Assembly (NCBI GenBank): GCA_937895465.1
Contig: CALAYY010000169.1
Location: 1 to 19,157 of the forward strand
From: an uncultured Clostridia bacterium
Lineage (GTDB): Bacteria; Bacillota; Clostridia; Christensenellales; DUVY01
DNA length: 19,157 nucleotides
Direction: 5' to 3'
A program made the position numbers and the translations under genes. Shown one piece after another: positions 1 through 7,365 of this stretch; position 1 is the first letter of the stretch, and every line of letters begins with the position of its first letter. The notes beneath the pieces are model-generated. The model saw only the letters and a list, made by a program, of their open reading frames with translations. It did no database searches and was not told the origin of the DNA.

Positions 1-282
1 CATCTGATACAAGCCCATACCTTCTGCACTCAAAATATATGTTAAGGGTATTCTAAAAACCGCACCCATTAATTTTGCCAAAAATGAGCATACACCTAAG
101 ATAAATGCACCGTATATAAAAGAGTGCGTTTTGGCTTTTGGCTTTTGACTGGATTTTGAATAGCCTGTATTTATCGGTCTTTGGGTTATTACATCACTGC
201 CTGCCTCAAAATCAGCTGCATTGGAACGATATAATATGACTTTTGATTTGACTTCTTTTGGCGGTTTTTTGGACAAATTCAT
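1..282 (-). CDS. SpoVB/MurJ-like polysaccharide flippase, N-terminal part (cut by window edge)
   Basis: The first 94 codons of a membrane protein run off the left edge. About 55 polar residues, including a lysine/proline-rich KKPPKEVKSK stretch, precede a hydrophobic segment at about 57-90 with FIYGAFILGVCSFLAKLMG and then FRIPLTYIL and EGMGLYQM. The pattern AKLMGAVFRIPL...GAEGMGLY is typical of the first helix of SpoVB and related MOP-superfamily exporters, which flip lipid-linked cell-wall or spore-cortex precursors across the membrane. The start is ATG at 282; no clear Shine-Dalgarno sequence precedes it, so the start is less certain than the family call. The long polar N-terminus before the first helix is unusual for SpoVB. 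The gene lies downstream of the metY terminator and has its own possible promoter. It could equally be another lipid II or polysaccharide flippase of the same superfamily, since only the first helix is visible. Confidence 0.72.
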   Translation of the reverse strand, partial: MNLSKKPPKEVKSKVILYRSNAADFEAGSDVITQRPINTGYSKSSQKPKAKTHSFIYGAFILGVCSFLAKLMGAVFRIPLTYILSAEGMGLYQM

Positions 283-310
283 ATTTCTATGTTATGTAAA
301 AATTTGCCTT

Positions 311-339
311 ACTATGCTTTAAATAAAAACATTGATCAA
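311..339 (-). promoter_or_regulatory. possible sigma-A promoter of the flippase gene
   Basis: On the minus strand TTGATC (334-339) and CATAGT (311-316) are separated by 17 bases, just downstream of the metY terminator and about 30 bases ahead of the flippase ATG. Both hexamers are imperfect. Confidence 0.4.
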
Positions 340-345
340 ACGCCT

Positions 346-380
346 AAAACAAAAAAGGAAGACCAAAAAATCTTCCTTTT
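346..380 (-). terminator. intrinsic terminator after metY
   Basis: A perfect 10-bp stem (353-362 with 371-380, core AAGGAAGA/TCTTCCTT) with an 8-base loop is followed on the minus strand by a T-run. It lies 23 bases after the metY stop and closes the cysK-metY unit. Confidence 0.85.
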
Positions 381-402
381 GTATATACAATTTTTGAATA
401 GA

Positions 403-1680
403 TTATTTCTTTGCCGCTTCAAAGCCTCTGTCAAGGTCTTCTATAATGTCTTCTATATCTTCAAGTCCTACAGACAGTCTGATAAGCTCAGGCAATACGC
501 CTGCTTTTTTTAAGCTTGTTTCATTAAGTTGAGAATGTGTTGTAGAAGCAGGATGAATAACCAAAGAGCGAACATCTGCTACATTGGCTAAGAGTGAAAA
601 CAGCTTGAGTCCGTCAATAAATGCTTTACCTGCTTTTATTCCGCCTTTTATTCCAAAAGTCAATATTCCGCCTGCACCCTTAGGAAAATATTTTTGCTGT
701 CTTTGATAAAACTTATCTGCCTTTAGACTGGGATAATTAACCCATTCTACCTGAGGATGTGAAGAAAGATATTCGGCTACCTTTTGGGCATTATAGTTAT
801 GCCTGTCCACTCTGAGCGATAAGGTTTCAATTCCCTGCAAAATCAAAAAAGCGTTAATAGGGCTTAGACATGCACCTGTATCTCTCATCTGCTGAACTCT
901 TAGTTTGGTAATATATGCTGCAGGAATATCAGCATAAATAATATCATGATAAGTAGGGTCAGGTGTAGTAAATGACGGAAATCTTCCGCTTTCTCTCCAA
1001 TCAAAGTTCCCTAAATCCACAACAGCTCCGCCAATACTGTTACCGTGTCCGCCTATGTATTTTGTCAAAGAATGAACAACTATATTGACACCCCACTTCT
1101 TAGCGTCAAATAGATAGGGCGTTCCAAAGGTGTTATCAGCAATTAATGGTATCTTGTGGGCTTTAGCAATCTCAGAATACTTTTCTATATCAGGAATATT
1201 AATTCCGGGATTGCCTATAGTTTCAAAATATATTGCTTTGGTTTTTTGATTGATAGCTTTTTTTATGCCGTCAAAATCTTCAGGGTCAATTAGATTAACC
1301 TTAATACCATACTGTGTATAAAAACGGTCATTAAACAAGGTATAAGTGCCGCCGTATAAGGTGCTGATTGCAATTATTTCATCGCCTACGCTTGCGATAT
1401 TCAAGATTGAATACAAAACTGCAGCCATACCGCTACTAGTTGCCAAAGAACCTACACCGCCTTCTAAAGCCGTCATTCTGTCCTCTAATACCGCAACTGT
1501 GGGATTGTTAAGGCGGGTATAGATATAGCCAGGCTCTTTGAGTGCAAACACATCTGCCGCATGGTCGGCATCGTTAAATAGATATGATGTCGTTTGAAAA
1601 ATAGGAACAGAGCGTGAGCCTGTTTTGTCAACGGTATGTCCCGCATGCAGGGACTTTGTATTAAAGCCTAATTCTTTCAT
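403..1680 (-). CDS. metY: O-acetylhomoserine sulfhydrylase (O-acetylhomoserine aminocarboxypropyltransferase)
   Basis: PLP enzyme of the Cys/Met metabolism family. It makes homocysteine from O-acetylhomoserine and sulfide in the cytosol, the direct-sulfhydrylation route to methionine. The 425-residue length matches MetY rather than the shorter (about 380 residue) cystathionine gamma-synthases and lyases. Visible motifs are LHAGHTVD near the N-terminus, YTRLNNPT (54-61), the cofactor-contacting SSGMAA (82-87), ADNTF (181-185), and the PLP lysine K207 in HSLTKYIGGHG. The C-terminal NVADVRSLVIHPASTTHSQL is the expected substrate-site region. The start ATG is preceded by GGGAGAAG five bases upstream. 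It lies 114 bp downstream of cysK on the same strand with no good promoter between, so the two are probably cotranscribed. Methionine gamma-lyase is an alternative within the same fold, but length and context favour MetY. Confidence 0.92.
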   Translation of the reverse strand: MKELGFNTKSLHAGHTVDKTGSRSVPIFQTTSYLFNDADHAADVFALKEPGYIYTRLNNPTVAVLEDRMTALEGGVGSLATSSGMAAVLYSILNIASVGDEIIAISTLYGGTYTLFNDRFYTQYGIKVNLIDPEDFDGIKKAINQKTKAIYFETIGNPGINIPDIEKYSEIAKAHKIPLIADNTFGTPYLFDAKKWGVNIVVHSLTKYIGGHGNSIGGAVVDLGNFDWRESGRFPSFTTPDPTYHDIIYADIPAAYITKLRVQQMRDTGACLSPINAFLILQGIETLSLRVDRHNYNAQKVAEYLSSHPQVEWVNYPSLKADKFYQRQQKYFPKGAGGILTFGIKGGIKAGKAFIDGLKLFSLLANVADVRSLVIHPASTTHSQLNETSLKKAGVLPELIRLSVGLEDIEDIIEDLDRGFEAAKK

Positions 1681-1747
1681 ATTTTCTTCTCCCGTGAATA
1701 CATTTTGTTTTTATATATTATATATTAAAAATAAGAAAAACGGTATT

Positions 1748-1782
1748 TTTTTATGCCGCCTTTTTACAAGACGGCATAAAAA
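1748..1782. repeat. inverted repeat between cysK and metY
   Basis: Arms TTTTTATGCCG (1748-1758) and CGGCATAAAAA (1772-1782) form a perfect 11-bp stem. The T-run lies on the 5' side and the A-run on the 3' side on either strand, so it is not a classical terminator. On the minus strand the 3' arm could instead pair weakly with ATACCG just downstream, which is followed by T-rich sequence, so alternative folds are possible. A role as a processing or attenuation hairpin between the two genes is inference. Confidence 0.5.
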
Positions 1783-1794
1783 TCTAACCCCTCT

Positions 1795-2724
1795 TTATTC
1801 AAATACTGGGGTAGAAAGATATCTTTCTCCTGTATCAGGCAATATTACAACTATAGTCTTATTCTTGTTCTCAGGCTTTTTAGCCAATTGTGTTGCGGCA
1901 TACAGTGCCGCCCCAGAAGAAATACCTACTAACAAACCTTCTGCATTTGCCACTTCTTTTGTAGTCATAAAAGCATCCTCATTGGATACGGTTATTATTT
2001 CATCCACGACCTTTTCATCATAGGTTTTGGGAACAAAACCTGCTCCAATGCCCTGTATCTTATGAGGGCCTGCGGCTTTTCCTGATAAAACAGCAGAGGC
2101 AGTTGGTTCAACTGCAACAACTTTTACCTTAGAGCTATGCTGTTTTAAAACTCGTCCTACACCGCTTACCGTTCCGCCTGTTCCTACTCCTGCTACAAAA
2201 ATATCTACCAAGCCGTCAGTATCTTTTAAAATCTCTTGTGCTGTAGTTCTTTCATGAATTAAGGGATTGGCAGGGTTTTCAAATTGCTGAGGTATAAATG
2301 AGTTTTGGTCTTGTGCCGCCAATTCTTGCGCTTTTGCTATAGCACCTTTCATCCCCATTGCACCTTCTGTCAAAACAATATTGGCACCTAATGCTTTCAA
2401 AAGATTGCGGCGTTCTATACTCATAGTCTCAGGCATGGTTAAGGTCAGTTTATATCCTCTTGCCGCACTCACCCACGCCAATGCAATACCTGTATTGCCG
2501 CTGGTAGGCTCAATTATATGTGTGTCTTTATTAATAATGCCCTTTTTTTCCGCGTCAGCAATCATTGCATATCCGATACGGTCTTTAACACTTCCGCCTG
2601 GATTAAAATATTCTAGTTTTGCTATTATCTTAGCTTGAAGATTGTGTTTTTTGTTATAATTTTCTAATTCGAGTAAGGGTGTATTACCGATAAGCTCTGT
2701 TAATGACTTTGCTATTTTTGACAT
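1795..2724 (-). CDS. cysK: cysteine synthase A (O-acetylserine sulfhydrylase)
   Basis: Cytosolic PLP enzyme that makes cysteine from O-acetylserine and sulfide. The 309-residue length is that of CysK. PLP Schiff-base lysine is K47 in NPGGSVKDRI. The substrate loop TSGNTG is at 74-79, the phosphate-binding GTGGT at 181-185, and the late serine motif GISSGAA at 268-273. The C-terminal LPDTGERYLST is also standard. The ATG start has AAAGGAG seven bases upstream. In Bacillus the same protein is also the partner of the repressor CymR, and a CymR-like gene lies directly upstream here, so a dual enzymatic and regulatory role is likely though inferred. It is the first gene of the cysK-metY unit, driven by its own strong promoter with an overlapping dyad. 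Confidence 0.96.
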   Translation of the reverse strand: MSKIAKSLTELIGNTPLLELENYNKKHNLQAKIIAKLEYFNPGGSVKDRIGYAMIADAEKKGIINKDTHIIEPTSGNTGIALAWVSAARGYKLTLTMPETMSIERRNLLKALGANIVLTEGAMGMKGAIAKAQELAAQDQNSFIPQQFENPANPLIHERTTAQEILKDTDGLVDIFVAGVGTGGTVSGVGRVLKQHSSKVKVVAVEPTASAVLSGKAAGPHKIQGIGAGFVPKTYDEKVVDEIITVSNEDAFMTTKEVANAEGLLVGISSGAALYAATQLAKKPENKNKTIVVILPDTGERYLSTPVFE

Positions 2725-2750
2725 TTTTATCTCCTTTAATTAATGTTTGT

Positions 2751-2778
2751 AATTAATCCTATATGAATAGTATGAATT
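2751..2778 (-). promoter_or_regulatory. candidate operator (CymR-type) at the cysK start site
   Basis: An imperfect dyad on the minus strand has arms AATTCATACTAT and ATAGGATTAATT separated by TCAT; 10 of 12 positions are symmetric. It begins directly after the -10 box and covers the predicted transcription start, a classic repressor position. The neighbouring CymR-like gene is the obvious candidate ligand, but the match to a known CymR site was not tested. Confidence 0.5.
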
Positions 2779-2779
2779 A

Positions 2780-2808
2780 AATATATATTATTATATATAT
2801 GCTGTCAA
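2780..2808 (-). promoter_or_regulatory. sigma-A promoter of cysK-metY
   Basis: TTGACA (2803-2808), a 17-base spacer and TATATT (2780-2785) on the minus strand give a near-consensus promoter. The expected start is near 2773, giving a leader of about 50 bases to the cysK ATG. Confidence 0.82.
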
Positions 2809-2860
2809 GTGCTATTGATACTATATTCTTAATATATCCAAATTTTTTCTAATAATATTA

Positions 2861-2892
2861 AAAAAACCGCCTATTTATAAAAATTGACGGTT
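2861..2892 (-). terminator. intrinsic terminator after the CymR-like gene
   Basis: On the minus strand AACCGTC (2886-2892) pairs with GGCGGTT (2865-2871; one wobble) and is followed by a T-run. It separates galK-cymR from cysK-metY. Confidence 0.8.
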
Positions 2893-2913
2893 AGAAATTA
2901 AAGGGTTTTTTAT

Positions 2914-3345
2914 TTAGATTGAAAATGAAATATTTTCTACATTGACTTTTTTGTAATGAATGACTATATCTTCAAGACTTATCTTATCCAAAAAGCTCAA
3001 CAAAACATCATCTGCCTTTTGGTACACTACTTGCGAAATTGAATATTCTACATCAGTATAATCATTGGTAGAATTGGTTTCGGTTATTTCGCCCTCAAGA
3101 AGTCTTAGTATTGTAATAACTTTGATATTAGCAGGACGGTCTGAGAGCTGATATCCGCCTTGAGCGCCTTTTGTACTGTTAAGAAGTCCGCCTTTATTAA
3201 GTGTCGAAAAAATTTGCTCCAAATATTTGAGCGGTATGTTTTGCCTTTTGGCTATATCTTTGAGAGGAATATATTCCGGACCAAATCGCATGGCAAGGCC
3301 TGTCATTGCTTTTAGTCCGTATCTGCCGCGAGAAGATACTTTCAT
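2914..3345 (-). CDS. cymR: Rrf2-family transcriptional regulator, CymR-like cysteine metabolism repressor
   Basis: A 143-residue winged-helix regulator. The N-terminus MKVSSRGRYGLKAMTGLA and the recognition region PLKYLEQIFSTLNKGGLL, then STKGAQGGYQLSDRP (58-72), are the Rrf2 hallmark. There is no cysteine anywhere in the protein, so it cannot hold the Fe-S cluster of IscR or NsrR; this and its length fit CymR. CymR represses sulfur-assimilation genes in a complex with CysK when cysteine is plentiful. The C-terminus ends in SFSI, with the terminal isoleucine expected for proteins that insert their tail into the CysK active site. Its ribosome binding site AGGAG (3351-3355) overlaps the galK stop codon TAG, suggesting translational coupling to galK. 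cysK-metY follow immediately downstream. Rrf2 membership is certain from the sequence; the CymR assignment is strong inference. Confidence 0.85.
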   Translation of the reverse strand: MKVSSRGRYGLKAMTGLAMRFGPEYIPLKDIAKRQNIPLKYLEQIFSTLNKGGLLNSTKGAQGGYQLSDRPANIKVITILRLLEGEITETNSTNDYTDVEYSISQVVYQKADDVLLSFLDKISLEDIVIHYKKVNVENISFSI

Positions 3346-3353
3346 CTTTACTC

Positions 3354-4529
3354 CTAAGCTTTTACTTCGTAAGCGCCGTTACAAATAGTTGTATTATAAA
3401 AAGTCGGGGCATATCCGATCTTTTTGGTATAAATCTTGGTTACTTCTTCTATAAAGCTGTCAACCATATCTGTTTTGACCAGCGAAACCGTACAGCCGCC
3501 AAAGCCTGCACCCGTCATTCTTGAGCCTATACAGCCTTGAACTTTTTGAGCAGTTTCTGCCAAGGTATCAAGCTCTATGCCAGTTACTTCATATAAGTCT
3601 TTCAATGACTGATGTGACTTATTGAGAAGCTGTCCAAATTCTTTTAAGTTGCCATTAGTCATAGCTATAACACTTTTATTTACTCTGTCCTGTTCAAAAA
3701 CGCAATGTTCCGCTCTGTCCTTGATTTTGCCGCTTAAAAGATGCTTGTTTTGCGTGAAAATATCGGGCGACATTTCGCAAAGGTTATTTATATCAAGAGA
3801 TTTTTGCAAAATACTCAAAGCCTGCTCACATTCTGATCTTCTTTCATTGTACTTAGAATCAGCAAGGCTTCTGGGCTTGTTGGTGTTAGCAATTACCAAT
3901 GAATAATCTCCAAGTTTCAAAGGTACATATTGGCATTTTAAAGTTGAGCAGTCAAGAACTATTGCATGTTCGGCTTTTCCCATAGCAGAGGCGAATTGAT
4001 CCATAATGCCGCTATTGACTCCCACATATTGATTTTCTGCTTTTTGTGAAAGAACGGCAAGCTCAACCAAATCTATGTCTTTTTTATTATTGCCCGATTC
4101 TTTTGAAAAAGTCGCCAAAGTCAAAGCAGTAGAAACCTCTATTGCCGCAGAAGAAGATAATCCCGAACCAAAGGGAACACTTGCATCATACAGCATGTCA
4201 CAGCCGACAATGCTAAAACCTTCTTTTTGCATTACATAAGCTACGCCTGCCTGATAATTGCCGTATTTTAGAGTCTTATATTGTTCAAGCTTATTAATAT
4301 CCAAAACTTCTCTATTGTCTATTGTAGTAAAAGCCAACTTAATTTTTTCCGAATTGTTGGGACGAGCTATTACCGTACAGGCAAGATTAAGTGCAGCAGG
4401 CATTACATTGCCGCCATTATAGTCGATATGTTCGCCAATCAGGTTAACTCTGCCCGCAGCAGAGAATATCCTTATCTCACCTTCACCGTAAATCTCAACA
4501 AATCTTTTCTTTAAATCGGTATAGTTCAT
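3354..4529 (-). CDS. galK: galactokinase
   Basis: GHMP-family kinase that phosphorylates galactose to galactose-1-phosphate, the first step of the Leloir pathway. The signature GRVNLIGEHIDYN is at 26-38, the ATP loop GSGLSSSAA at 121-129, the catalytic aspartate region NSGIMDQFASAMG around D177, and the C-terminal RMTGAGFGGCTVSL at 337-350. The family usually has APGRVNLIGEHTDYN; here it is AAG and HID. I chose ATG 4529 (391 residues, the usual length) over in-frame ATG 4562: the predicted promoter would start transcription at about 4561, leaving no leader for the upstream ATG, and AAGGGG lies at 4542-4547. No galT, galE or galactose transporter is nearby. It is the first gene of a two-gene unit with the CymR-like regulator, an odd pairing. 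Confidence 0.93.
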   Translation of the reverse strand: MNYTDLKKRFVEIYGEGEIRIFSAAGRVNLIGEHIDYNGGNVMPAALNLACTVIARPNNSEKIKLAFTTIDNREVLDINKLEQYKTLKYGNYQAGVAYVMQKEGFSIVGCDMLYDASVPFGSGLSSSAAIEVSTALTLATFSKESGNNKKDIDLVELAVLSQKAENQYVGVNSGIMDQFASAMGKAEHAIVLDCSTLKCQYVPLKLGDYSLVIANTNKPRSLADSKYNERRSECEQALSILQKSLDINNLCEMSPDIFTQNKHLLSGKIKDRAEHCVFEQDRVNKSVIAMTNGNLKEFGQLLNKSHQSLKDLYEVTGIELDTLAETAQKVQGCIGSRMTGAGFGGCTVSLVKTDMVDSFIEEVTKIYTKKIGYAPTFYNTTICNGAYEVKA

Positions 4530-4567
4530 TTTATGTAATGACCCCTTGGATAATATTTCCATTAATT

Positions 4568-4595
4568 ATTATCCCACATAAACCCAAGAAGTCAA
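4568..4595 (-). promoter_or_regulatory. sigma-A promoter (extended -10) of galK-cymR
   Basis: TTGACT (4590-4595), a 16-base spacer and GATAAT (4568-4573) preceded by TGG (extended -10) on the minus strand. Expected start about 4561, which decides the galK start codon. Confidence 0.72.
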
Positions 4596-4597
4596 GC

Positions 4598-4693
4598 AAA
4601 TAAAAAAGCTGCCAAAGCTTTTTTTCCTTGACGGCTTAAAATTTATGTAAAAAAGGTGTATAAAATTTCATTTCTTAATGTAATTATATTGTA
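4598..4693 (-). ncRNA. candidate small RNA or attenuated leader upstream of galK
   Basis: A promoter at 4700-4728 would start a transcript near 4693 that meets a hairpin followed by a T-run at about 4600, giving an RNA of about 95 nt. The hairpin pairs AAGCCGTCAAGG (4626-4637) with CTTTGGCAGCTT (4606-4617): 9 Watson-Crick pairs, two wobbles and one mismatch, with an A-rich loop. The unit sits between the purA terminator and the galK promoter and contains only an 11-codon ORF without a ribosome binding site. It may be an independent small RNA, or a long leader that attenuates galK-cymR. No known RNA family was recognised. Confidence 0.42.
4602..4637 (-). terminator. intrinsic terminator-like hairpin between purA and galK
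   Basis: A 12-position stem (4626-4637 with 4606-4617) followed on the minus strand by TTTTATTT. A shorter AT-rich fold (AAAAAAGCT with AGCTTTTTT) is also possible and would work on the + strand. It lies 230 bases beyond purA, which already has its own terminator, so it probably ends the transcript from the 4700-4728 promoter. Confidence 0.6.
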
Positions 4694-4699
4694 AATATA

Positions 4700-4728
4700 T
4701 ATATATGATAAAGTTGTATTAATGTCAA
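4700..4728 (-). promoter_or_regulatory. sigma-A-type promoter in the purA-galK gap
   Basis: TTGACA (4723-4728), a 17-base spacer and TATATA (4700-4705) on the minus strand. No ORF of note follows before the hairpin at 4602-4637. Confidence 0.6.
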
Positions 4729-4799
4729 TAAAGAACTAGAATGTTTTTAAAACTCTTCTGGCTGTAAAAATGAGCCTTTATAAACTTTCTAACCACAAC

Positions 4800-4833
4800 A
4801 AAAAACAGCCAAGATTACTCTTAGCTGTTTTTT
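4800..4833 (-). terminator. intrinsic terminator after purA
   Basis: A 15-bp stem with one wobble pair (4800-4814 with 4819-4833, core CAGCTAAGA/TCTTGGCTG) and a 4-base loop, with a T-run on either strand. It lies 20 bases after the purA stop. Confidence 0.85.
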
Positions 4834-4852
4834 GTATAATTGAAATTAATTC

Positions 4853-6124
4853 TTATAATATTATATCTTTTCGGTCAGGTCCCATGCCCACATATCTTAC
4901 GGTAACGCCTGTATTGTCTTCTATAAACTTCAAGAAATCTTTGGCTTCTTGAGGAAGATCGTCTATACACTTACAGCCTGTTGTCGGCTTATCCCAGCCT
5001 TTCAACGTTTTGTAAATGGGTTTTACCTTATATAAGTCTCTGCTGTTGGGCATATACTCTAAAATCTTGCCGTCTAGTTCATAAGCTGTACAAACCTTAA
5101 TTTCTTTCAGGTCATCAAGCTTGTCAACTTTGTTAAGTGCAAGTGCGGTAAGTCCGTTAATCTGTGCGGCATAATTGACCACAACCAAATCAAGCCAGCC
5201 TATACGTCTTGCTCTGCCCGTTCTTGCTCCAAATTCATCGTCAATGTTTTGACCGCTTCCGCGCAAAACACTTGCTTCAGAATCCGTCATTTCCGTGGGG
5301 AAAGGTCCTGCACCCACCGCTGAGGAAAACGCCTTAGTTACACCGACTATATCGTCAAGTTCTTTTGCCGAAAATCCGCCCGATACTGCTGCATAAGCGG
5401 CTGTGGGGTGAGATGAAGTAACATAAGGATATATTCCTTGGTCTAAGTCCTTCATAACTCCCAACTGACCTTCAAACAAAATATTCTTGCCTTGCTTTTT
5501 GTATGTTTGAACCAAGCTTATAGGATTGACTATGTAGCTCTTTAACTGCTCGTACCATTCAGCGCATTTATCCGCTAACTTGTCAGCATCATACGCCTCT
5601 CCGCCCAAAAATTCAACTTGAGCATTAATAAAGGGCAGAACTTTTTTTAGCCTTGCTCTTACATATACATTATCCGCCAAATCTTCAAATCTAAGATTGG
5701 TACGCATTGCCTTGCCGGCATAAGCAGGTCCTATACCTCTTTTGGTTGTTCCAATACCTATTTCGACATCCTTTTCTGTAAGACCGTCAATATCAACATG
5801 GTACGGCATAAGAATACTTGCCTTTTCAGAAATATAAAGCTTGTCAAGACTTATTCCGCCTTTTTTGAGCTCGTTAATTTCTTTTAAGAGTTCATCGGGA
5901 TTAACTACTGTCCCTGTTCCTATAAGATTAGCACATGATGGATAAAAAATTCCGCAAGGAATCAGATGCAACTTAAATACACCGTGTTCATTAGCTACTG
6001 TATGCCCTGCATTATCGCCGCCCTGAAATCGAACACATAAGTCTGCACTTTGAGCAAAATAATCAACCATTTTGCCCTTGCCTTCATCACCCCATTGTGT
6101 TCCGACGACCACTCTTATTGACAT
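4853..6124 (-). CDS. purA: adenylosuccinate synthetase
   Basis: Cytosolic GTP-dependent enzyme joining IMP and aspartate to adenylosuccinate, the first committed step to AMP. At 423 residues it is the usual bacterial length. The nucleotide-binding loop QWGDEGKGK is at 10-18, with the catalytic pair D13 and H41 (GGDNAGHT) in the canonical positions. LIGTGTVVNP, GIGTTKRGIGPAY, the IMP-site VTSSHPTAA, the loop VGAGPFPTE and the late RTGRARRIGWLD and ALNKVDKLD blocks are all present. The ATG start has AAGGAG seven bases upstream. It is the last gene of dapF-dapL-purA, 29 bases after the dapL stop and followed by a strong terminator. Nothing looks damaged. The pairing with dap genes has no obvious pathway link beyond general biosynthesis. 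Confidence 0.97.
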   Translation of the reverse strand: MSIRVVVGTQWGDEGKGKMVDYFAQSADLCVRFQGGDNAGHTVANEHGVFKLHLIPCGIFYPSCANLIGTGTVVNPDELLKEINELKKGGISLDKLYISEKASILMPYHVDIDGLTEKDVEIGIGTTKRGIGPAYAGKAMRTNLRFEDLADNVYVRARLKKVLPFINAQVEFLGGEAYDADKLADKCAEWYEQLKSYIVNPISLVQTYKKQGKNILFEGQLGVMKDLDQGIYPYVTSSHPTAAYAAVSGGFSAKELDDIVGVTKAFSSAVGAGPFPTEMTDSEASVLRGSGQNIDDEFGARTGRARRIGWLDLVVVNYAAQINGLTALALNKVDKLDDLKEIKVCTAYELDGKILEYMPNSRDLYKVKPIYKTLKGWDKPTTGCKCIDDLPQEAKDFLKFIEDNTGVTVRYVGMGPDRKDIIL

Positions 6125-6153
6125 TTTGTACTCCTTAATATTTTTTGCTTTGA

Positions 6154-7365
6154 TTATTTTATTCTTTTGAATCTTTCTACTGCTTCAAGAGTATTTTCTC
6201 TAGTATTAAATGCAGTAAGTCTTATATATCCTCTGCCGGCAGGGCCGAAGCCTTCGCCCGGTGTTACCACGATCTGAGTTTTTCTCATAAGATAATCAAA
6301 AAATTCCCATGAGCCAAAATCATTGGGGGTCTTAACCCAAATATAAGGCGCATTGACACCGCCAAAAGCCTTTAAGCCTATACCCTCTAAGCCTTTTTTG
6401 ATAATAGCTGCATTTTCCATATAATAATTGATATTATCTTTAACTTGCTTTTTACCTTGTTCCGAATAAACAGCTTCTGCTGCACGCTGAACTACATAAG
6501 AAACTCCGTTAAACTTGGTTGCCTGTCTTCTGTACCAAAGCTTGTTAAGCTGTGTACCGCTTGCTCTAAGTTCATTAGGGATAACCGTATAAGCACATCT
6601 GATACCTGTAAAGCCTGCTGTCTTAGAAAAGCTTCTAAATTCTATAGCGCATTTTTTGGCACCAGGTATTTCAAAAATACTCTTGGGCTTATCTTCGCTT
6701 ATAAATGCTTCATAAGCACCGTCATACAAAATAATAGCATCTATGCTCAATGCATAGTCAACCCATGTCTTCAAAGTATTGTAATCTGCCATTGCACCTG
6801 TAGGGTTGTTGGGAAAATTGAGATAAATTATATCAGGCTGGCGTTCAGGAAATTTGGGCAAAAAGTTGTTTTCCTCAACACAAGGCATATAAATTGTTTT
6901 GTTGTAACTGCCGTCGGGTCTTTGTCTGCCCGCTCTGCCGTCAATAACATTGGAATCCACATAAACGGGATATACTGGGTCTTGAACAGCAATTTTGTTG
7001 TCTATAGAAAACAAATCCAAAATATTGCTGCAATCGCTCTTAGCTCCATCGCTTACAAATATCTCATCTTCAGATATATCAACTCCTCTTGAGCGATAAT
7101 CATTTTCTGCAATGGCTTTTAATAAGAAGTCATAGCCTTGATAAGGTCCATAGCCTCTAAATGTTTCTGCCTGACCCATTTCCTTGGATGCATTAACCAT
7201 AGCATCCACAATAGCGGGCGCAATCGGCAAAGTTACATCGCCTATTCCCAGACTTATAATCTTTTTGTCAGGGTTTACTTTGGCATATTCCTTTGCTTTT
7301 GCGTTTACTGAAGCAAACAAATAACTGCTACCAAATTTTAAAAAGTTTCCATTAATACCAAACAT
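6154..7365 (-). CDS. dapL: LL-diaminopimelate aminotransferase
   Basis: Fold-type I PLP aminotransferase that converts tetrahydrodipicolinate directly to LL-diaminopimelate with glutamate as donor, bypassing the succinylase and acetylase branches of lysine synthesis. The N-terminus NGNFLKFGSSYLFA, then LGIGDVTLP, RGYGPYQGY, FPNNPTG and SFSKTAGFTGIRCAY (PLP lysine in SFSK) and the C-terminal VVTPGEGFGPAGRGYIRLT are characteristic of DapL. The start is ATG 7365, giving 403 residues; it overlaps the dapF stop as TGATG and has AAGGAG ten bases upstream. A TTG three bases earlier is in frame but is less likely. The one-base overlap implies translational coupling with dapF, which acts on the DapL product. 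This pathway is common in Clostridia and some other deep lineages. Confidence 0.95.
   Translation of the reverse strand: MFGINGNFLKFGSSYLFASVNAKAKEYAKVNPDKKIISLGIGDVTLPIAPAIVDAMVNASKEMGQAETFRGYGPYQGYDFLLKAIAENDYRSRGVDISEDEIFVSDGAKSDCSNILDLFSIDNKIAVQDPVYPVYVDSNVIDGRAGRQRPDGSYNKTIYMPCVEENNFLPKFPERQPDIIYLNFPNNPTGAMADYNTLKTWVDYALSIDAIILYDGAYEAFISEDKPKSIFEIPGAKKCAIEFRSFSKTAGFTGIRCAYTVIPNELRASGTQLNKLWYRRQATKFNGVSYVVQRAAEAVYSEQGKKQVKDNINYYMENAAIIKKGLEGIGLKAFGGVNAPYIWVKTPNDFGSWEFFDYLMRKTQIVVTPGEGFGPAGRGYIRLTAFNTRENTLEAVERFKRIK

Noticed and set aside
1625..2023. 132-codon + strand frame across the start of metY and the end of cysK
   Set aside because: Overlaps two secure genes on the other strand and shows no domain; chance open frame.
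2725..2860. Possible T-box or S-box leader ahead of cysK
   Set aside because: The predicted leader is about 50 bases with no specifier loop, no GGTGGNACCGCG-type motif and no terminator before the ATG.
4529..4562. galK start at ATG 4562
   Set aside because: It coincides with the predicted transcription start, lacks a ribosome binding site, and adds residues not found in galactokinases.
6445..7092. 215-codon open frame on the + strand opposite dapL
   Set aside because: It lies fully antisense to a well-conserved gene, is Cys-rich with no recognisable domain, and has no ribosome binding site. A shadow frame.
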